From positions 44,721-108,720 of the forward strand of contig FZRE01000010.1 in the NCBI GenBank assembly GCA_900199655.1: 64,000 bases of DNA. The letters are read 5' to 3'. Made by a program: the position numbers and the translations under genes. Numbering within the stretch: the stretch's first letter is position 1; every line of letters starts with the position of its first letter. Source of the stretch: Prevotellaceae bacterium KH2P17 (GTDB lineage: Bacteria; Bacteroidota; Bacteroidia; Bacteroidales; Bacteroidaceae). Positions 51,532 to 60,894 of this stretch are shown here, one piece after another. The notes under the pieces were generated by a model. The model was not told the origin of the DNA. It did no database searches and saw nothing but the letters and a program-made list of their open reading frames with translations.

Positions 51532-52428
51532 CTACGGAGCGTAGATACGGTTGATTTTGTTGTAGCCTATGTCGTTGTACTCGTTCTTCTCTCCGGCCAG
51601 TTCCACCCGCATAGAACCTACGGAGCGCTGCTGCTGCTTGTCGTAGAAGTACATGTTGGCCCATTCACGTATGTTGCCTGCTTCCTCGAGAGTTTCTGTA
51701 TAGACACTGAAATCAACGTCGAGGTGGTATTTACCGGCAACGATTGGGGGATAAATGGACAGCGGCCCGTCCTTATCCAGCTGGCGGACGAATGCTTCGG
51801 TGCCGTATTCGCGGGCAACCTTTTGCAGCGAAGGCCTGTCTACTGGGCGTTGCAGGTTCTCGTGCGTGTACATGATGTAGAACTCCGTGGCGATGTCAAA
51901 GTAGTCGTAGGATTCGGGCATGGGATAAACACTGAGGCTGCCGTTACGCGAGAAGGCGAAAACAGAGGCGAAGCCGTCGTCGGAATCGGGCACGTAAGCG
52001 CCTGCGATGATATATACAGTGGTGTTGGTAATGAGCGATACGAAGCTCGGACCCAACTGGCGGGTGTCGTCTTCGCCACCCAGCACGGTGCGCGTGGTTA
52101 TGGGCTTGCGGTCGAAGAGCAGCTTGCCGTTCTTCGAAATGGTAACCAGGAGGGTAGAGTCGCGTAGGTTGGTGCCCCGTATTTGGGTGTTGTTGGCTGC
52201 TGTTTGCAGCACTACGTGCCACCCGCAGCAGGTGGTGTCCTGCTGTGTTACGGGCTCGGCAGAGGGCTGTAGGGTAGTGTCGCGGCCGGCAGATTGCGCT
52301 GCCGCTTGTGCCACTGGTTGTTGCGGTGCCTGCTTAGGAGTGTTGCGGCACGCCGTGAGCAGGCATGTTGCCGCCAGAACGGGCAGCAGCAGGCGAGCTG
52401 CAAAGGTTGTTAGTCGGTTTTTCATCAT
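51532..52428 (-). CDS. lipoprotein of unknown function at the end of the par-rel operon
   Basis: A 298-residue protein with lipobox LLTAC (Cys 27), a Gln/Pro/Ala-rich linker to about residue 62, a CC pair (DTTCCGW) and then a beta-rich domain. The domain shows NTQIRGTNLRDSTLLVTISKNGKLLFDRKPIT, TNTTVYIIAGAYVPDSDDGFASVFAFSRNGSLSVYPM and AGKYHLDVDFSVYTETLEEAG. It may be related to DUF4738-type proteins of Bacteroidales, but I am not sure. It follows rel by 54 bp and precedes the terminator. Confidence 0.72.
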   Translation of the reverse strand: MMKNRLTTFAARLLLPVLAATCLLTACRNTPKQAPQQPVAQAAAQSAGRDTTLQPSAEPVTQQDTTCCGWHVVLQTAANNTQIRGTNLRDSTLLVTISKNGKLLFDRKPITTRTVLGGEDDTRQLGPSFVSLITNTTVYIIAGAYVPDSDDGFASVFAFSRNGSLSVYPMPESYDYFDIATEFYIMYTHENLQRPVDRPSLQKVAREYGTEAFVRQLDKDGPLSIYPPIVAGKYHLDVDFSVYTETLEEAGNIREWANMYFYDKQQQRSVGSMRVELAGEKNEYNDIGYNKINRIYAP

Positions 52429-52482
52429 GTTTGTCGTTAGGTTAGTAGCAGGCAGCAGTGGGGGCGGCGCAGGCCACGGGCG

Positions 52483-54753
52483 TTACATGATGCGCTGTAT
52501 CTCCTGTATGCCGTCTATCTTCTTGAGGTTGTCGATGATGATTTTCACGTCATCGCGGTCGTGGATTTTGATTTCGATGGCACCGTCGAAGATGCCTTCA
52601 TCGCTGGAGACGGTAATCTTGTGAATGTTGACGTCGAGCTGCTGGGAAATGACTTTCGACACGTCGAGCAGCATTCCCATGCGGTCGATGCCGCGAAGCT
52701 CGATGGTGGCGTCGAAGAACAGCTTGCGGTGCATGTCCCATTTGGCATCGAGAATGCGGTTGCCGAAGCTGGACTTGAGCTTGCTTGCCACCGGACAGGC
52801 GCGCTTGTGGATTTCTATCTGGTTCTTGTTGTCGATGTAACCCAGTATGTCGTCGCCCGGAATGGGGTGGCAGCAGTCGGAGAACTTGTAGTGGCTGATG
52901 GTTTCCTCGTTGATGATGACGGGCTTCTTCTTATTGAATTCCTTGCCCACAACTATCAGTTCGCTCTTGTCCTGCTCAGCTTTCTCGGGCTTCTTGTCGT
53001 GCAGGAAGGGCACGAACTTGCGCCAGCTGATGCTCGAGTCCTTCTCTTTCTTGCCGCTGATGGCATCCAGGTCGCGGTCTCCCAGGTTGATGGTGCGGTC
53101 GCCTATGGCCTGAAAAAGGTCCTCGTGCTTGGGCAGTTCGTGCAGCTCACATAGCTTGTCGAGTATGGAGGTGGTGGTTTCGAAGTCGTTCTCCTGCAGC
53201 CACTGGGCCAGCATGTCTTCGCCCGTCTTCTGTATCTCTCGGTTGTCGCGTCGCAGAATGGCCATAATCTTGGCCTTGGCCTTGGCTGTCGAGACGAAGT
53301 TAATCCACGAGGGCTGCACGTGCTGCGACTTGGAAGTGAGTATCTCTACCTGGTCGCCGCTCTGCAACTTGTGGCTCAGGGGCACCAGCTTGTGGTTAAC
53401 CTTGGCGCCGATGCAGTGACTGCCGAGGAAGGTATGTATCTGGAAGGCGAAGTCGAGCGCCGTACAGCCCGCCGGCATGGTCTTGATTTCGCCCTTGGGG
53501 GTGAAGACGAAAATCTCTGAAGCAAAGAGATTGAGCTTGATGGCGTCAAGAAAATCCATGGCGTCGGGCTGCGGGTCGTCGAGTATCTCCTTGATGGTGC
53601 GCAGCCAGTCGTTGAGTTCGCCCTCGTCTTCGGTTATCTCTCCGCCCTCCTTGTACTTCCAGTGGGCGGCAAATCCCTGCTCGGCCACCTCGTCCATGTG
53701 GTCGGAGCGTATCTGTACTTCTATCCACCGGCCCTGCTTGCTCATCAGGGTAACGTGCAAGGCTTGGTACCCGTTGGCCTTGGGATGGTTGAGCCAGTCG
53801 CGCAGACGGTCGGGGTGGCTCTTGTAAATCTTGCTGATGGCCACGTAGATATTGAAGCACTCGTTGACTTCCTCCTCGCGTACCTTGGGCACGAAGATGA
53901 TGCGTACGGCCAGAATGTCGTAAATCTCGTCGAAGGTAACGTGCTTGGTCTGCATCTTGTTCCAGATGGAGTAGGGGCTCTTGATGCGTGCCTTGATTTC
54001 GTACTGTATGCCCATACGGTCCAGGGCGGCGCGTATGGGGGCGGTAAAGTCGTTGAAGAGCTTGTTTCGCTGTTCCTCGGTAAAGGAGAGTTTCTGCCTG
54101 ATGCTGGCGTATTCTTCAGGGTGTTCGTACTTGAAGCTGAGGTCTTCAAGCTCGGTCTTGATTTTGTTCAGTCCCAGCCGGTTGGCCAGTGGAGCGTAGA
54201 TGTAGAGCGTTTCGCCGGCTATCTTGTACTGTTTGTTGGCCGGCTGCGACGCCAGGGTGCGCATGTTGTGCAGGCGGTCGCAAATCTTGATGAGTATCAC
54301 GCGGATGTCGTCACTCATGGTGAGAAGCAGCTTCTTGAAGTTTTCGGCCTGCGCCGAAGCCCTGTCTCCGAAGATGCCTCCGCTGATTTTGGTCAGCCCG
54401 TCAACAATGTGAGCTATCTTGGGGCCGAAGATGTTCTCTATATCCTCGACGGTGTAGTCGGTGTCTTCCACCACATCGTGCAGCAGAGCAGAGCAGATGC
54501 TGGTGGAACCGAGCCCCATTTCCTGGCACGCTACCTGTGCAACAGCGATGGGGTGCATGATGTAGGGCTCACCCGACAGGCGCCGGACGCCCTTGTGAGC
54601 CTGCCGCGCAAAGTTGAAAGCCTTAGTGATGATGTCCACCTTCTTGCGGTGGCGCGAGGCCAGATAGGTGTCAAGCAGGTGCTGGAAAGCGGCATCGATG
54701 GTCTTCTCGTCGGCCGTTTCCCGTTCTTTGTCTTTCAAATTCAGGTCGTTCAT
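52483..54753 (-). CDS. rel: bifunctional (p)ppGpp synthetase/hydrolase (Rel/SpoT)
   Basis: A 756-residue long RSH protein that makes and degrades the stringent-response alarmone. The hydrolase domain is intact: GEPYIMHPIAVAQV (H67) and LLHDVVEDTD (H92, D93). The synthetase domain (about 240-360) has RIKSPYSIWNKM and EIYDILAVRIIF with YQALHVTL. The TGS domain (about 405-465) has TPKGEIKTMPAGCTALDFAFQIH. The Zn-finger-like region has KFSDCCHPIPGDDILGY, and the ACT domain lies at the C-terminus. It is fifth in the parA operon, 41 bp after mltD. Confidence 0.95.
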   Translation of the reverse strand: MNDLNLKDKERETADEKTIDAAFQHLLDTYLASRHRKKVDIITKAFNFARQAHKGVRRLSGEPYIMHPIAVAQVACQEMGLGSTSICSALLHDVVEDTDYTVEDIENIFGPKIAHIVDGLTKISGGIFGDRASAQAENFKKLLLTMSDDIRVILIKICDRLHNMRTLASQPANKQYKIAGETLYIYAPLANRLGLNKIKTELEDLSFKYEHPEEYASIRQKLSFTEEQRNKLFNDFTAPIRAALDRMGIQYEIKARIKSPYSIWNKMQTKHVTFDEIYDILAVRIIFVPKVREEEVNECFNIYVAISKIYKSHPDRLRDWLNHPKANGYQALHVTLMSKQGRWIEVQIRSDHMDEVAEQGFAAHWKYKEGGEITEDEGELNDWLRTIKEILDDPQPDAMDFLDAIKLNLFASEIFVFTPKGEIKTMPAGCTALDFAFQIHTFLGSHCIGAKVNHKLVPLSHKLQSGDQVEILTSKSQHVQPSWINFVSTAKAKAKIMAILRRDNREIQKTGEDMLAQWLQENDFETTTSILDKLCELHELPKHEDLFQAIGDRTINLGDRDLDAISGKKEKDSSISWRKFVPFLHDKKPEKAEQDKSELIVVGKEFNKKKPVIINEETISHYKFSDCCHPIPGDDILGYIDNKNQIEIHKRACPVASKLKSSFGNRILDAKWDMHRKLFFDATIELRGIDRMGMLLDVSKVISQQLDVNIHKITVSSDEGIFDGAIEIKIHDRDDVKIIIDNLKKIDGIQEIQRIM

Positions 54754-54794
54754 ATAGCTGTTTAAGGATTTGTGGGGTGTAGGTCAGCGTTTCG

Positions 54795-56144
54795 TTATTT
54801 CACCTTCAGCTTCTTGCCGGCGCGTATGCTGCTGCCACTAATGCGGTTGAGCTTGCGCAGCTTCTTTACCGTCGTGTGGTTGCGGGCTGCAATCTCGGAG
54901 AGGGTGTCGCCGCTTCTTACGGTCACGCTTTTGCTTCTGCCTCTCGTCCGGCGGCTGCTCCGGCCCCGGCGGCTGTAGTGACGCGAGCGGGAAGAGTAAC
55001 GCCGCTCGTAGCTGGGAGCCTTGCGGCCGTAGGATGGCTCGGGCTCGTTTACCTCCACCTCGTGGCGCTTGCTGAACATGTCTTCGGTGGTATAGGCGAA
55101 GATGGAGTCTTCGTTGTCGATGAAGGAATTGACCAGCGAGGCCGGCAACCGTAGTGCCGAAGGCTTGCTGCTGCCGTTGATGACGTTGTGGCGGTACTGC
55201 GGGTTGAGTTCTGCCAGCCGCTCGGTGCTGATGTCGAGCACGTGGGCTATCTGCTCGAAGTGCAGGTCGCGGCTCACTACTATGGTGTCTGATTTGGCCG
55301 GGAGGTCTGTCATCATTGGGCAGATGTTGTGGTCGCAGTAGTAGTTCATGATGTAGTTGGCGGCTATGAAGGCCGGAACGTAGCCGCGGGTTTCCTGCGG
55401 CAGGTAGGGATAAATCTTCCAGTAGTCGGCTTCTCCCTTAGACCTGTGGATGGCTTTGCTCACCTTCTCGGGTCCTGCATTGTACGCGGCAATCACCAGA
55501 TTCCAGTCACCGAATATCTTGTAGAGGTCGCTCAGGTAGTGTGCAGCGGCATACGAGGCCTTTACCGGGTCGCGGCGCTCGTCTACCAGCGAGTTAACTT
55601 CCAGCCCGTAGCGCTTTCCGGTGCCGAGCATGAACTGCCACAAGCCCGTTGCTCCTACGCGTGAAACGGCCTTGGGGTTAAGTGCCGACTCGATGACGGG
55701 CAGGAATTTGAGTTCCAGCGGCAGTCCGTAGGTCTCCAAGGCCTGTTCAAATATGGGCATGTAAAAGTTCTGTGCGCCCAGCATGTAGCTGACCGAGCGG
55801 CGCAGCTGACTGCTGTAGCGGTCTATGAATTTCTGAACAACGTCGTTGTACGGCAGTTCTATGATGGACGGAATGCGGGCCAGGCGGTCCTTATAGGTGT
55901 TCTTGTCGTATACGGGATTAACGTCGGGCATGTTGCAGGAGGTGTCCGGCTTGAGATAAGTTCTCGTATTGTAGAGCGAAAGCAGGCTGTCCAAGGCCGT
56001 AGTCATGCCCTCCGGCAGTTCAATTTGTTCTTGTTGGCCGTTGGGATTGGTTACTGTGATTTCTTCTTCGTTGTTGACTTGAGCGTGCATCGCGCATGTT
56101 CCGCCTAAAACGAGGGCAACCGTCAGTAGGAAAATCTTCTTCAT
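54795..56144 (-). CDS. mltD: MltD-like lytic transglycosylase with LysM
   Basis: A 449-residue exported enzyme (signal peptide cut near MHAQ, about residue 21) that cleaves peptidoglycan glycan strands to 1,6-anhydro products. The SLT domain (about 130-270) shows LPLELKFLPVIESALNPKAVSRVGATGLWQFM with catalytic Glu152, and VIAAYNAGPEKVSKAI. A diverged LysM-like region (about 288-345) follows. An Arg/Ser-rich linker (RRYSSRSRHYSRRGRSSRR) leads to a clear C-terminal LysM (SVTVRSGDTLSEIAARNHTT..., about 405-449). Confidence 0.93.
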   Translation of the reverse strand: MKKIFLLTVALVLGGTCAMHAQVNNEEEITVTNPNGQQEQIELPEGMTTALDSLLSLYNTRTYLKPDTSCNMPDVNPVYDKNTYKDRLARIPSIIELPYNDVVQKFIDRYSSQLRRSVSYMLGAQNFYMPIFEQALETYGLPLELKFLPVIESALNPKAVSRVGATGLWQFMLGTGKRYGLEVNSLVDERRDPVKASYAAAHYLSDLYKIFGDWNLVIAAYNAGPEKVSKAIHRSKGEADYWKIYPYLPQETRGYVPAFIAANYIMNYYCDHNICPMMTDLPAKSDTIVVSRDLHFEQIAHVLDISTERLAELNPQYRHNVINGSSKPSALRLPASLVNSFIDNEDSIFAYTTEDMFSKRHEVEVNEPEPSYGRKAPSYERRYSSRSRHYSRRGRSSRRTRGRSKSVTVRSGDTLSEIAARNHTTVKKLRKLNRISGSSIRAGKKLKVK

Positions 56145-56177
56145 TATGTGTTGTGGTTCTATATGCTAAGTTGGGTA

Positions 56178-56915
56178 TTAAAATCTGATACTGCACTGCA
56201 AGCCTATGGCCGAGGACTTCAGTGGGTTGCGGTCGGCGTTGCTGTTCAGCACGGCAGGCTCCACGCGGAGGCTCAAATCCTCGGAAATGTCAAACTCGGA
56301 GAGCGATGCATCCACGTAGGCATCAACCACGGAGAGGGCATAGACGCCTATGAGTGAGAACACGCTGAGGTCTCGCCAGCGGCGGTAACGGTCCTTGCGT
56401 TTGCGGAATATTTCCTGATATTGTGCCTTGTTGCTGTCGTCAATCTTGGTTCCGAGGTGCAGAAACTGATTGTAGCTTTGGGTCAACTCGTCGTTATCCA
56501 TGATGTCCATGTAGGCTTGCGAGTAGTCCTTGTACATCATGTTGTTCCATCGCATGGCGTAAATGCACCCTACGACTCCGCCGTAAACGATGGGAAGTTT
56601 CCAGTATTTGCGGTTGTATATCTGGCCTGCGCCCGGCAGCACGATGGCCAACCACAGCGCCCGTTTGGGGTTGGGACGCCATGTAGACCAGTCTCTTTTG
56701 GCCCGTTTGCCGGCTTCTGCTGTCGCTATACTGTCGCTGTCGGCCAGCTGTAAACTGTCCTGGTGGGTCAGGATGGCGGCCTGCTGCCTGGCCTGATGTA
56801 CGGAGTCGGCGCGTGCCTTGAGGTCTATCTGGGCCGAAACTGCCGAGACAGACCCTGCCATGATGGCAACCACGGCCATGCAACGTCGCACTATGTTGCT
56901 TGATATCAGCTTCAC
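56178..56915 (-). CDS. DUF5683 domain membrane protein
   Basis: A 245-residue protein with an N-terminal signal (cut after VSAQ, about residue 29). The DUF5683 core is about 80-200: PNPKRALWLAIVLPGAGQIYNRKYWKLPIVYGGVVGCIYAM, then DRYRRWRDLSVFSLIGVYALSVVDAYVDASL. Two or three hydrophobic segments suggest a membrane location. The C-terminus ends in a beta-strand with a final Phe, like outer-membrane proteins. The family is nearly always found between parB and mltD in Bacteroidota; the function is unknown. Four bases separate it from parB. Confidence 0.88.
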   Translation of the reverse strand: MKLISSNIVRRCMAVVAIMAGSVSAVSAQIDLKARADSVHQARQQAAILTHQDSLQLADSDSIATAEAGKRAKRDWSTWRPNPKRALWLAIVLPGAGQIYNRKYWKLPIVYGGVVGCIYAMRWNNMMYKDYSQAYMDIMDNDELTQSYNQFLHLGTKIDDSNKAQYQEIFRKRKDRYRRWRDLSVFSLIGVYALSVVDAYVDASLSEFDISEDLSLRVEPAVLNSNADRNPLKSSAIGLQCSIRF

Positions 56916-56919
56916 GACT

Positions 56920-57828
56920 TTACTCTTTCAGTTTGTCGAACACGTTCATGATGCGCTCCAGCTCTTCTTCATTGGCAAAGGGAATGCTTATCTTGCCCTT
57001 TCCCTTGGCCGAGCAGGTCATCTGCACCCTGGCACCCAGGAACTTGGAAAGGCGGCTCTTGAGCATGGTGAACTCCTCGGGCAGCTGCGTCTTGGCCGCA
57101 ATCTTGTGCTTGCCGCTTTCTATATCCTCGCCGTTCTTGAGCTGTTTGACCAGCTCCTCGACCTTTCGGACAGAGTATCCGTTCTTCTGGATTTCCTTAT
57201 AGAGCTTGATTTGGAGTGCCGGACTGTCGAGCGAAAGCAGTGCCCGGGCGTGTCCCATGTCGATATCCTTCTTCTGCAAGGCCATCTGCACCTGTGCCGG
57301 AAGTTTCAGCAGGCGCAGGTAGTTGGTAATGGCAGTACGGCTCTTGCCCACCCGTTCCGACACTTTCTCTTGTGTCATGCCGCTTCCCTCGAGCAGATGT
57401 TCGTAAGCCAAAGCTATCTCTATGGCATTGAGATCTTCGCGTTGGATGTTCTCAACGAGAGCCATCTCCATCACGTTCTCGTCGTTGATGGTGCGGATAT
57501 ATGCCGGTATAGACTTCAGCCCGGCCAGTTGCGAAGCGCGCCAGCGACGTTCTCCTGCTATAATCTGGAACTTGTTGTCGGCTACCTGGCGCAGGGTGAT
57601 GGGCTGGATGATGCCTATCTCGCGTATGCTTGTTGCCAGTTCCTGCAGTGCCTCCTGCTCAAACTCCCTGCGGGGTTGGTTGGGATTGGGGGCAATCTCA
57701 TCGATGGGAATCTCGTTGATGGTGCTGCTGCCGGATGTGCTGATGGTCTCTGTCGAAATCAGAGCATCGAGGCCGCGGCCCAGTGCGTTTGTCTTTGCAG
57801 CGTGGTTGTATTTCTTATGTACGGCCAT
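56920..57828 (-). CDS. parB: chromosome-partitioning protein ParB
   Basis: A start at MAVHKKYNHAAKTNALGRGLDAL gives 302 residues and leaves 4 bp after parA; an alternative ATG 12 codons upstream would overlap parA. The N-terminal CTP-binding ParB domain has EIAPNPNQPRREF, ELATSIREIGIIQPITLR, IIAGERRWRASQLAG and VENIQREDLNAIE. A helix-turn-helix region (TQEKVSERVGKSRTAITNYLRLL) and the C-terminal dimer domain follow. It binds parS and works with ParA; I did not see a parS site in the flanking gaps. Confidence 0.95.
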   Translation of the reverse strand: MAVHKKYNHAAKTNALGRGLDALISTETISTSGSSTINEIPIDEIAPNPNQPRREFEQEALQELATSIREIGIIQPITLRQVADNKFQIIAGERRWRASQLAGLKSIPAYIRTINDENVMEMALVENIQREDLNAIEIALAYEHLLEGSGMTQEKVSERVGKSRTAITNYLRLLKLPAQVQMALQKKDIDMGHARALLSLDSPALQIKLYKEIQKNGYSVRKVEELVKQLKNGEDIESGKHKIAAKTQLPEEFTMLKSRLSKFLGARVQMTCSAKGKGKISIPFANEEELERIMNVFDKLKE

Positions 57829-57832
57829 TGCT

Positions 57833-58597
57833 TTAACTGTTCTTGTTGATAATTTCCTTGGCAAGAGCCAGATGGTTCTTGGCGCCGGTGGAATCGGCGT
57901 CGTAGAGAATGACGGGTAGCCCGTGGCTGGGGCTCTCGCTCAGCTTAACATTGCGCTGGATAACGGTCTTGAAGACCAGCTCCTGGAAGTGTCGCTTCAC
58001 CTCATCGTATATTTGATTGGCCAAACGGAGCCTGCTGTCGTACATTGTCAGCAAGAAACCTTCTATCTCCAGGCTCGGGTTCAGCTTGCTCTTGATAATC
58101 TTGATGGTGTTGAGCAGCTTGCTGATGCCCTCCAGAGCGAAGTATTCGCACTGCACGGGGATGATGACCGAGTCGGCCGCCGTCAATGAGTTGACGGTGA
58201 TGAGGCCGAGCGACGGCGAGCAGTCTATGAGGATATAGTCATATTCGGAGCGTATCGGGTCCAGCAGTTGCTTGATAACTTTCTCCCTGTTGTCCAGGTT
58301 CAGCATTTCTATCTCGGCGCCCACGAGGTCTATGTGGCTCGGTATGATGTCCAGTCCGTCGATGTCCGTGGTGTAGATAGCATCGCGCACGTCGGCATGG
58401 TCGATAATGCACTCGTAGAGAGAGCAGTCCACCTCCTTGATGTTTACACCCAGTCCGCTGGATGCGTTGGCCTGTGGATCGGCGTCTACTACGAGCACTG
58501 ATTTCTCAAGCGTGGCCAGAGAGGCAGCCAGGTTGATGGTTGTCGTGGTTTTGCCCACACCGCCTTTCTGGTTGGCTAATGCGATTATTTTTCCCAT
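57833..58597 (-). CDS. parA: chromosome-partitioning ATPase ParA
   Basis: A start at MGKIIALANQKGGVGKTTTT (254 residues) is chosen because the upstream in-frame ATG at 58633 lies in the promoter. The deviant Walker A is KGGVGKTT (residues 11-18), the switch region has VLVVDADPQANASSGLG, and the Walker B-like strand has YDYILIDCSPSLGLITVNSL. It heads the operon parA-parB-DUF5683-mltD-rel-lipoprotein, with gaps of 4, 4, 33, 41 and 54 bp. Confidence 0.95.
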   Translation of the reverse strand: MGKIIALANQKGGVGKTTTTINLAASLATLEKSVLVVDADPQANASSGLGVNIKEVDCSLYECIIDHADVRDAIYTTDIDGLDIIPSHIDLVGAEIEMLNLDNREKVIKQLLDPIRSEYDYILIDCSPSLGLITVNSLTAADSVIIPVQCEYFALEGISKLLNTIKIIKSKLNPSLEIEGFLLTMYDSRLRLANQIYDEVKRHFQELVFKTVIQRNVKLSESPSHGLPVILYDADSTGAKNHLALAKEIINKNS

Positions 58598-58629
58598 TTT
58601 GTCAATCTTCGTAAGATTTGTATTTAACT

Positions 58630-58638
58630 GCAAAGTTA
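58630..58638 (-). promoter_or_regulatory. promoter -7 box of the parA operon
   Basis: TAACTTTGC on the minus strand. It sets the parA start at 58597. Confidence 0.72.
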
Positions 58639-58680
58639 CATATTTTATGCGAGAAAGTAGTCTCCTTAAACCTTTTTTCG

Positions 58681-58689
58681 TACTTTTGC
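58681..58689 (+). promoter_or_regulatory. promoter -7 box of surE-lpxB
   Basis: TACTTTTGC, 22 nt before the surE ATG. It is divergent from the parA promoter, 42 bp apart. Confidence 0.75.
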
Positions 58690-58711
58690 AGAGAAATTAA
58701 ACTGAAAACAG

Positions 58712-59506
58712 ATGGATAGAAAACGCCCGCTCATACTCATTTCCAACGACGACGGCTACCACGCCAACGGCATCAAGGCGCTTGCGGCGATGCTCAAAGA
58801 CATGGCCGACCTGATAGTTTGTGCCCCCGAGGCAGCCCGCTCGGGTTTCTCGTGTGCCTTCTCGGCTACCACGCCGCTGCGGCTCAAGCGCCGCCACAAC
58901 ATGGGAGACGTGGAGGTGTGGTCGTGTAACGGCACTCCGGTTGACTGCGTGAAGCTGGCGCTCGACCAGTTTTGCCGCGACCGCCGGCCCAACTTGATAC
59001 TGGGAGGCATCAATCACGGCGACAATTCGTCGGTCAACACCCACTATTCGGGCACTATGGGCGTAGCGATGGAAGGCTGCATGAAGTACATTCCCTCCGT
59101 TGCTTTTTCCTCTTGCGACTACGATGAGAATGCCAATCTGGAGCCGCTCAGGCCCTATGTGCAGCAGATTGTTACCAAGGTGCTGGCCGAGGGGTTGCCT
59201 AAAGGAGTCTGCCTGAACGTGAACTTCCCCGTGGGAGGTGATTTCCGTGGCGTCAGGATTTGCCGCATGACCTTCGGGTCGTGGGTCAAGGAGGTTGTCA
59301 AAGAGCACCATCCGCGCGGCTACGACTACTTCTGGATGGTGGGCGAGTACCGCAACGACGAGCCTGATGCCGAGGATACCGACCAGTGGGCACTCGCTCA
59401 CCGCTACGTGTCCATAACACCTACGCAGATGGATGTTACGGCCTACGAGGCCATGGACAGGCTGCGGGGCTGGGATATAGGGGCTTCACCCCGCCCGCAG
59501 CAGTAG
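58712..59506 (+). CDS. surE: 5'/3'-nucleotidase SurE
   Basis: A 264-residue metal-dependent nucleoside monophosphate phosphatase. The signature is LILISNDDGYHANGIKAL with D13 and D14. APEAARSGFSCAFS, NGTPVDCVKLAL and GGINHGDNSSVNTHYSGTMGVAMEGC complete the family pattern. It is followed after 53 bp by lpxB on the same strand, a common Bacteroidota pair. Confidence 0.95.
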   Translation: MDRKRPLILISNDDGYHANGIKALAAMLKDMADLIVCAPEAARSGFSCAFSATTPLRLKRRHNMGDVEVWSCNGTPVDCVKLALDQFCRDRRPNLILGGINHGDNSSVNTHYSGTMGVAMEGCMKYIPSVAFSSCDYDENANLEPLRPYVQQIVTKVLAEGLPKGVCLNVNFPVGGDFRGVRICRMTFGSWVKEVVKEHHPRGYDYFWMVGEYRNDEPDAEDTDQWALAHRYVSITPTQMDVTAYEAMDRLRGWDIGASPRPQQ

Positions 59507-59559
59507 GGCAGGGCTGCCGTTAACTTCAGTTCACTAACCTATAAACCGTTACAGCGCTC

Positions 59560-60744
59560 ATGAAATACTATCTTATTGTAGGCGAAGCCAGTGGAGATTT
59601 GCACGCAAGCCACCTGATGAAGTCGCTTAAAAATATTGACAACGCTGCCCAGTTCCGCTTCTTTGGCGGCGACCTGATGGCAGCCGTGGGCGGTCTTCGT
59701 GTGAAGCATTACAAGGAGCTGGCCTATATGGGCTTCGTGCCCGTGCTGCTCCACCTGCCCACTATCTTCCGTAACATGGCTCTCTGCAAGCAAGATATCG
59801 TGGCATGGGCGCCCGATGTGGTGATACTTGTAGACTATCCGGGCTTCAACCTCGATATAGCCAAGTATCTGCATGCCCACACGCAGATACCCGCTTACTA
59901 TTACATCAGCCCCAAGATATGGGCTTGGAAGGAGTGGCGCATCAAAAGCATCAAGCGCGATGTGGCCCAGATGTTCTCCATCCTGCCGTTCGAGGTTCCC
60001 TTCTACGAGCAGAAACACAAGTTCAAGATACACTACGTGGGCAATCCCACGGCCGATGAAGTGCGCGTGTTCAGAAGAAATTACGCTGAAACTTTTGAAC
60101 AGTTCTGCGCCCGTAGCAATGCTTCGGCGGCTCCGGGTGATAAGGGCAACGGCCTCTCTCCGCACCAACCGGTCATTGCCTTGCTTGCAGGCAGCCGCAA
60201 GCAGGAGATAAAGGACAACCTGCCTGCCATGATAGAGGCCGCCCGCAGCTATCCCGACTACCAGATGGTGCTGGCCGGCGCCCCTGCGATAGAGGACGAA
60301 TACTACCATCGGTTTATCTCCGGAACCCGGGTGAAGCTGGTACGCAACGATACCTACGCACTGCTCTCTCACGCCACGGCGGCCCTTGTTACCAGCGGCA
60401 CGGCCACGTTGGAGACGGCGCTCTTTGATGTTCCGCAGGTTGTTTGCTACGAAACGCCCGTGCCGTGGCTCATCCGCTTCGCCTTTAATCATATAATAAG
60501 GTGTAAGTACATCAGCCTGGTAAACCTGATAGCCGACCGAGAAATCGTGCCCGAACTGCTGGCCGACCGCTTCAGCACGGCCAACATCAGGGCCGAACTG
60601 GGCCGCATCTTGCCCGGCAACCCTGCCCGTGAACGGATGCTGCAGGCCTATCAGCAGGTGCGCGATGCCCTCGGCGACGCCGTTGCTCCTGACAACGCAG
60701 CCCGCATCATGTACCGCCTGCTCGCCGGCCGGCAGCCCGAATAG
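59560..60744 (+). CDS. lpxB: lipid-A-disaccharide synthase
   Basis: A 394-residue GT19 glycosyltransferase joining UDP-2,3-diacylglucosamine and lipid X. It shows YYLIVGEASGDLHASHLMKSL, FFGGDLMAAVGG, YYISPKIWAWKEWR and ILPFEVPFYEQ. Toward the C-terminus come VGNPTADEV, LLAGSRKQEI, SGTATLETALFDVPQVVCYETP and VNLIADREIVPELLADRF. The insertion EQFCARSNASAAPGDKGNG (about 183-200) is longer than I expect for the family and looks like a surface loop. It is a peripheral inner-membrane enzyme of lipid A synthesis. Confidence 0.95.
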   Translation: MKYYLIVGEASGDLHASHLMKSLKNIDNAAQFRFFGGDLMAAVGGLRVKHYKELAYMGFVPVLLHLPTIFRNMALCKQDIVAWAPDVVILVDYPGFNLDIAKYLHAHTQIPAYYYISPKIWAWKEWRIKSIKRDVAQMFSILPFEVPFYEQKHKFKIHYVGNPTADEVRVFRRNYAETFEQFCARSNASAAPGDKGNGLSPHQPVIALLAGSRKQEIKDNLPAMIEAARSYPDYQMVLAGAPAIEDEYYHRFISGTRVKLVRNDTYALLSHATAALVTSGTATLETALFDVPQVVCYETPVPWLIRFAFNHIIRCKYISLVNLIADREIVPELLADRFSTANIRAELGRILPGNPARERMLQAYQQVRDALGDAVAPDNAARIMYRLLAGRQPE

Positions 60745-60860
60745 CTGCTCGGAGATATCCTCGGCTTGGCATTCCGCTCAGTTTATGGCTCTAAGAAAGA
60801 TATTGATGGTTTTACATAAAAAATTATTTGCCAAGCCTGACCAGTTCCACTTATTATGAT

Positions 60861-60869
60861 TATATTTGT
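60861..60869 (+). promoter_or_regulatory. promoter -7 box of the DUF4377 lipoprotein
   Basis: TATATTTGT, 25 nt before the ATG at 60895. Confidence 0.65.
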
Positions 60870-60894
60870 GGCATAACTAAAAATCTGCAGCTAT

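Noticed and set aside
57829..57864. ParB start 12 codons upstream
   Set aside because: It would overlap parA by 32 bp and adds a basic peptide not typical of ParB. The ATG at 57828 leaves a normal 4-bp gap.
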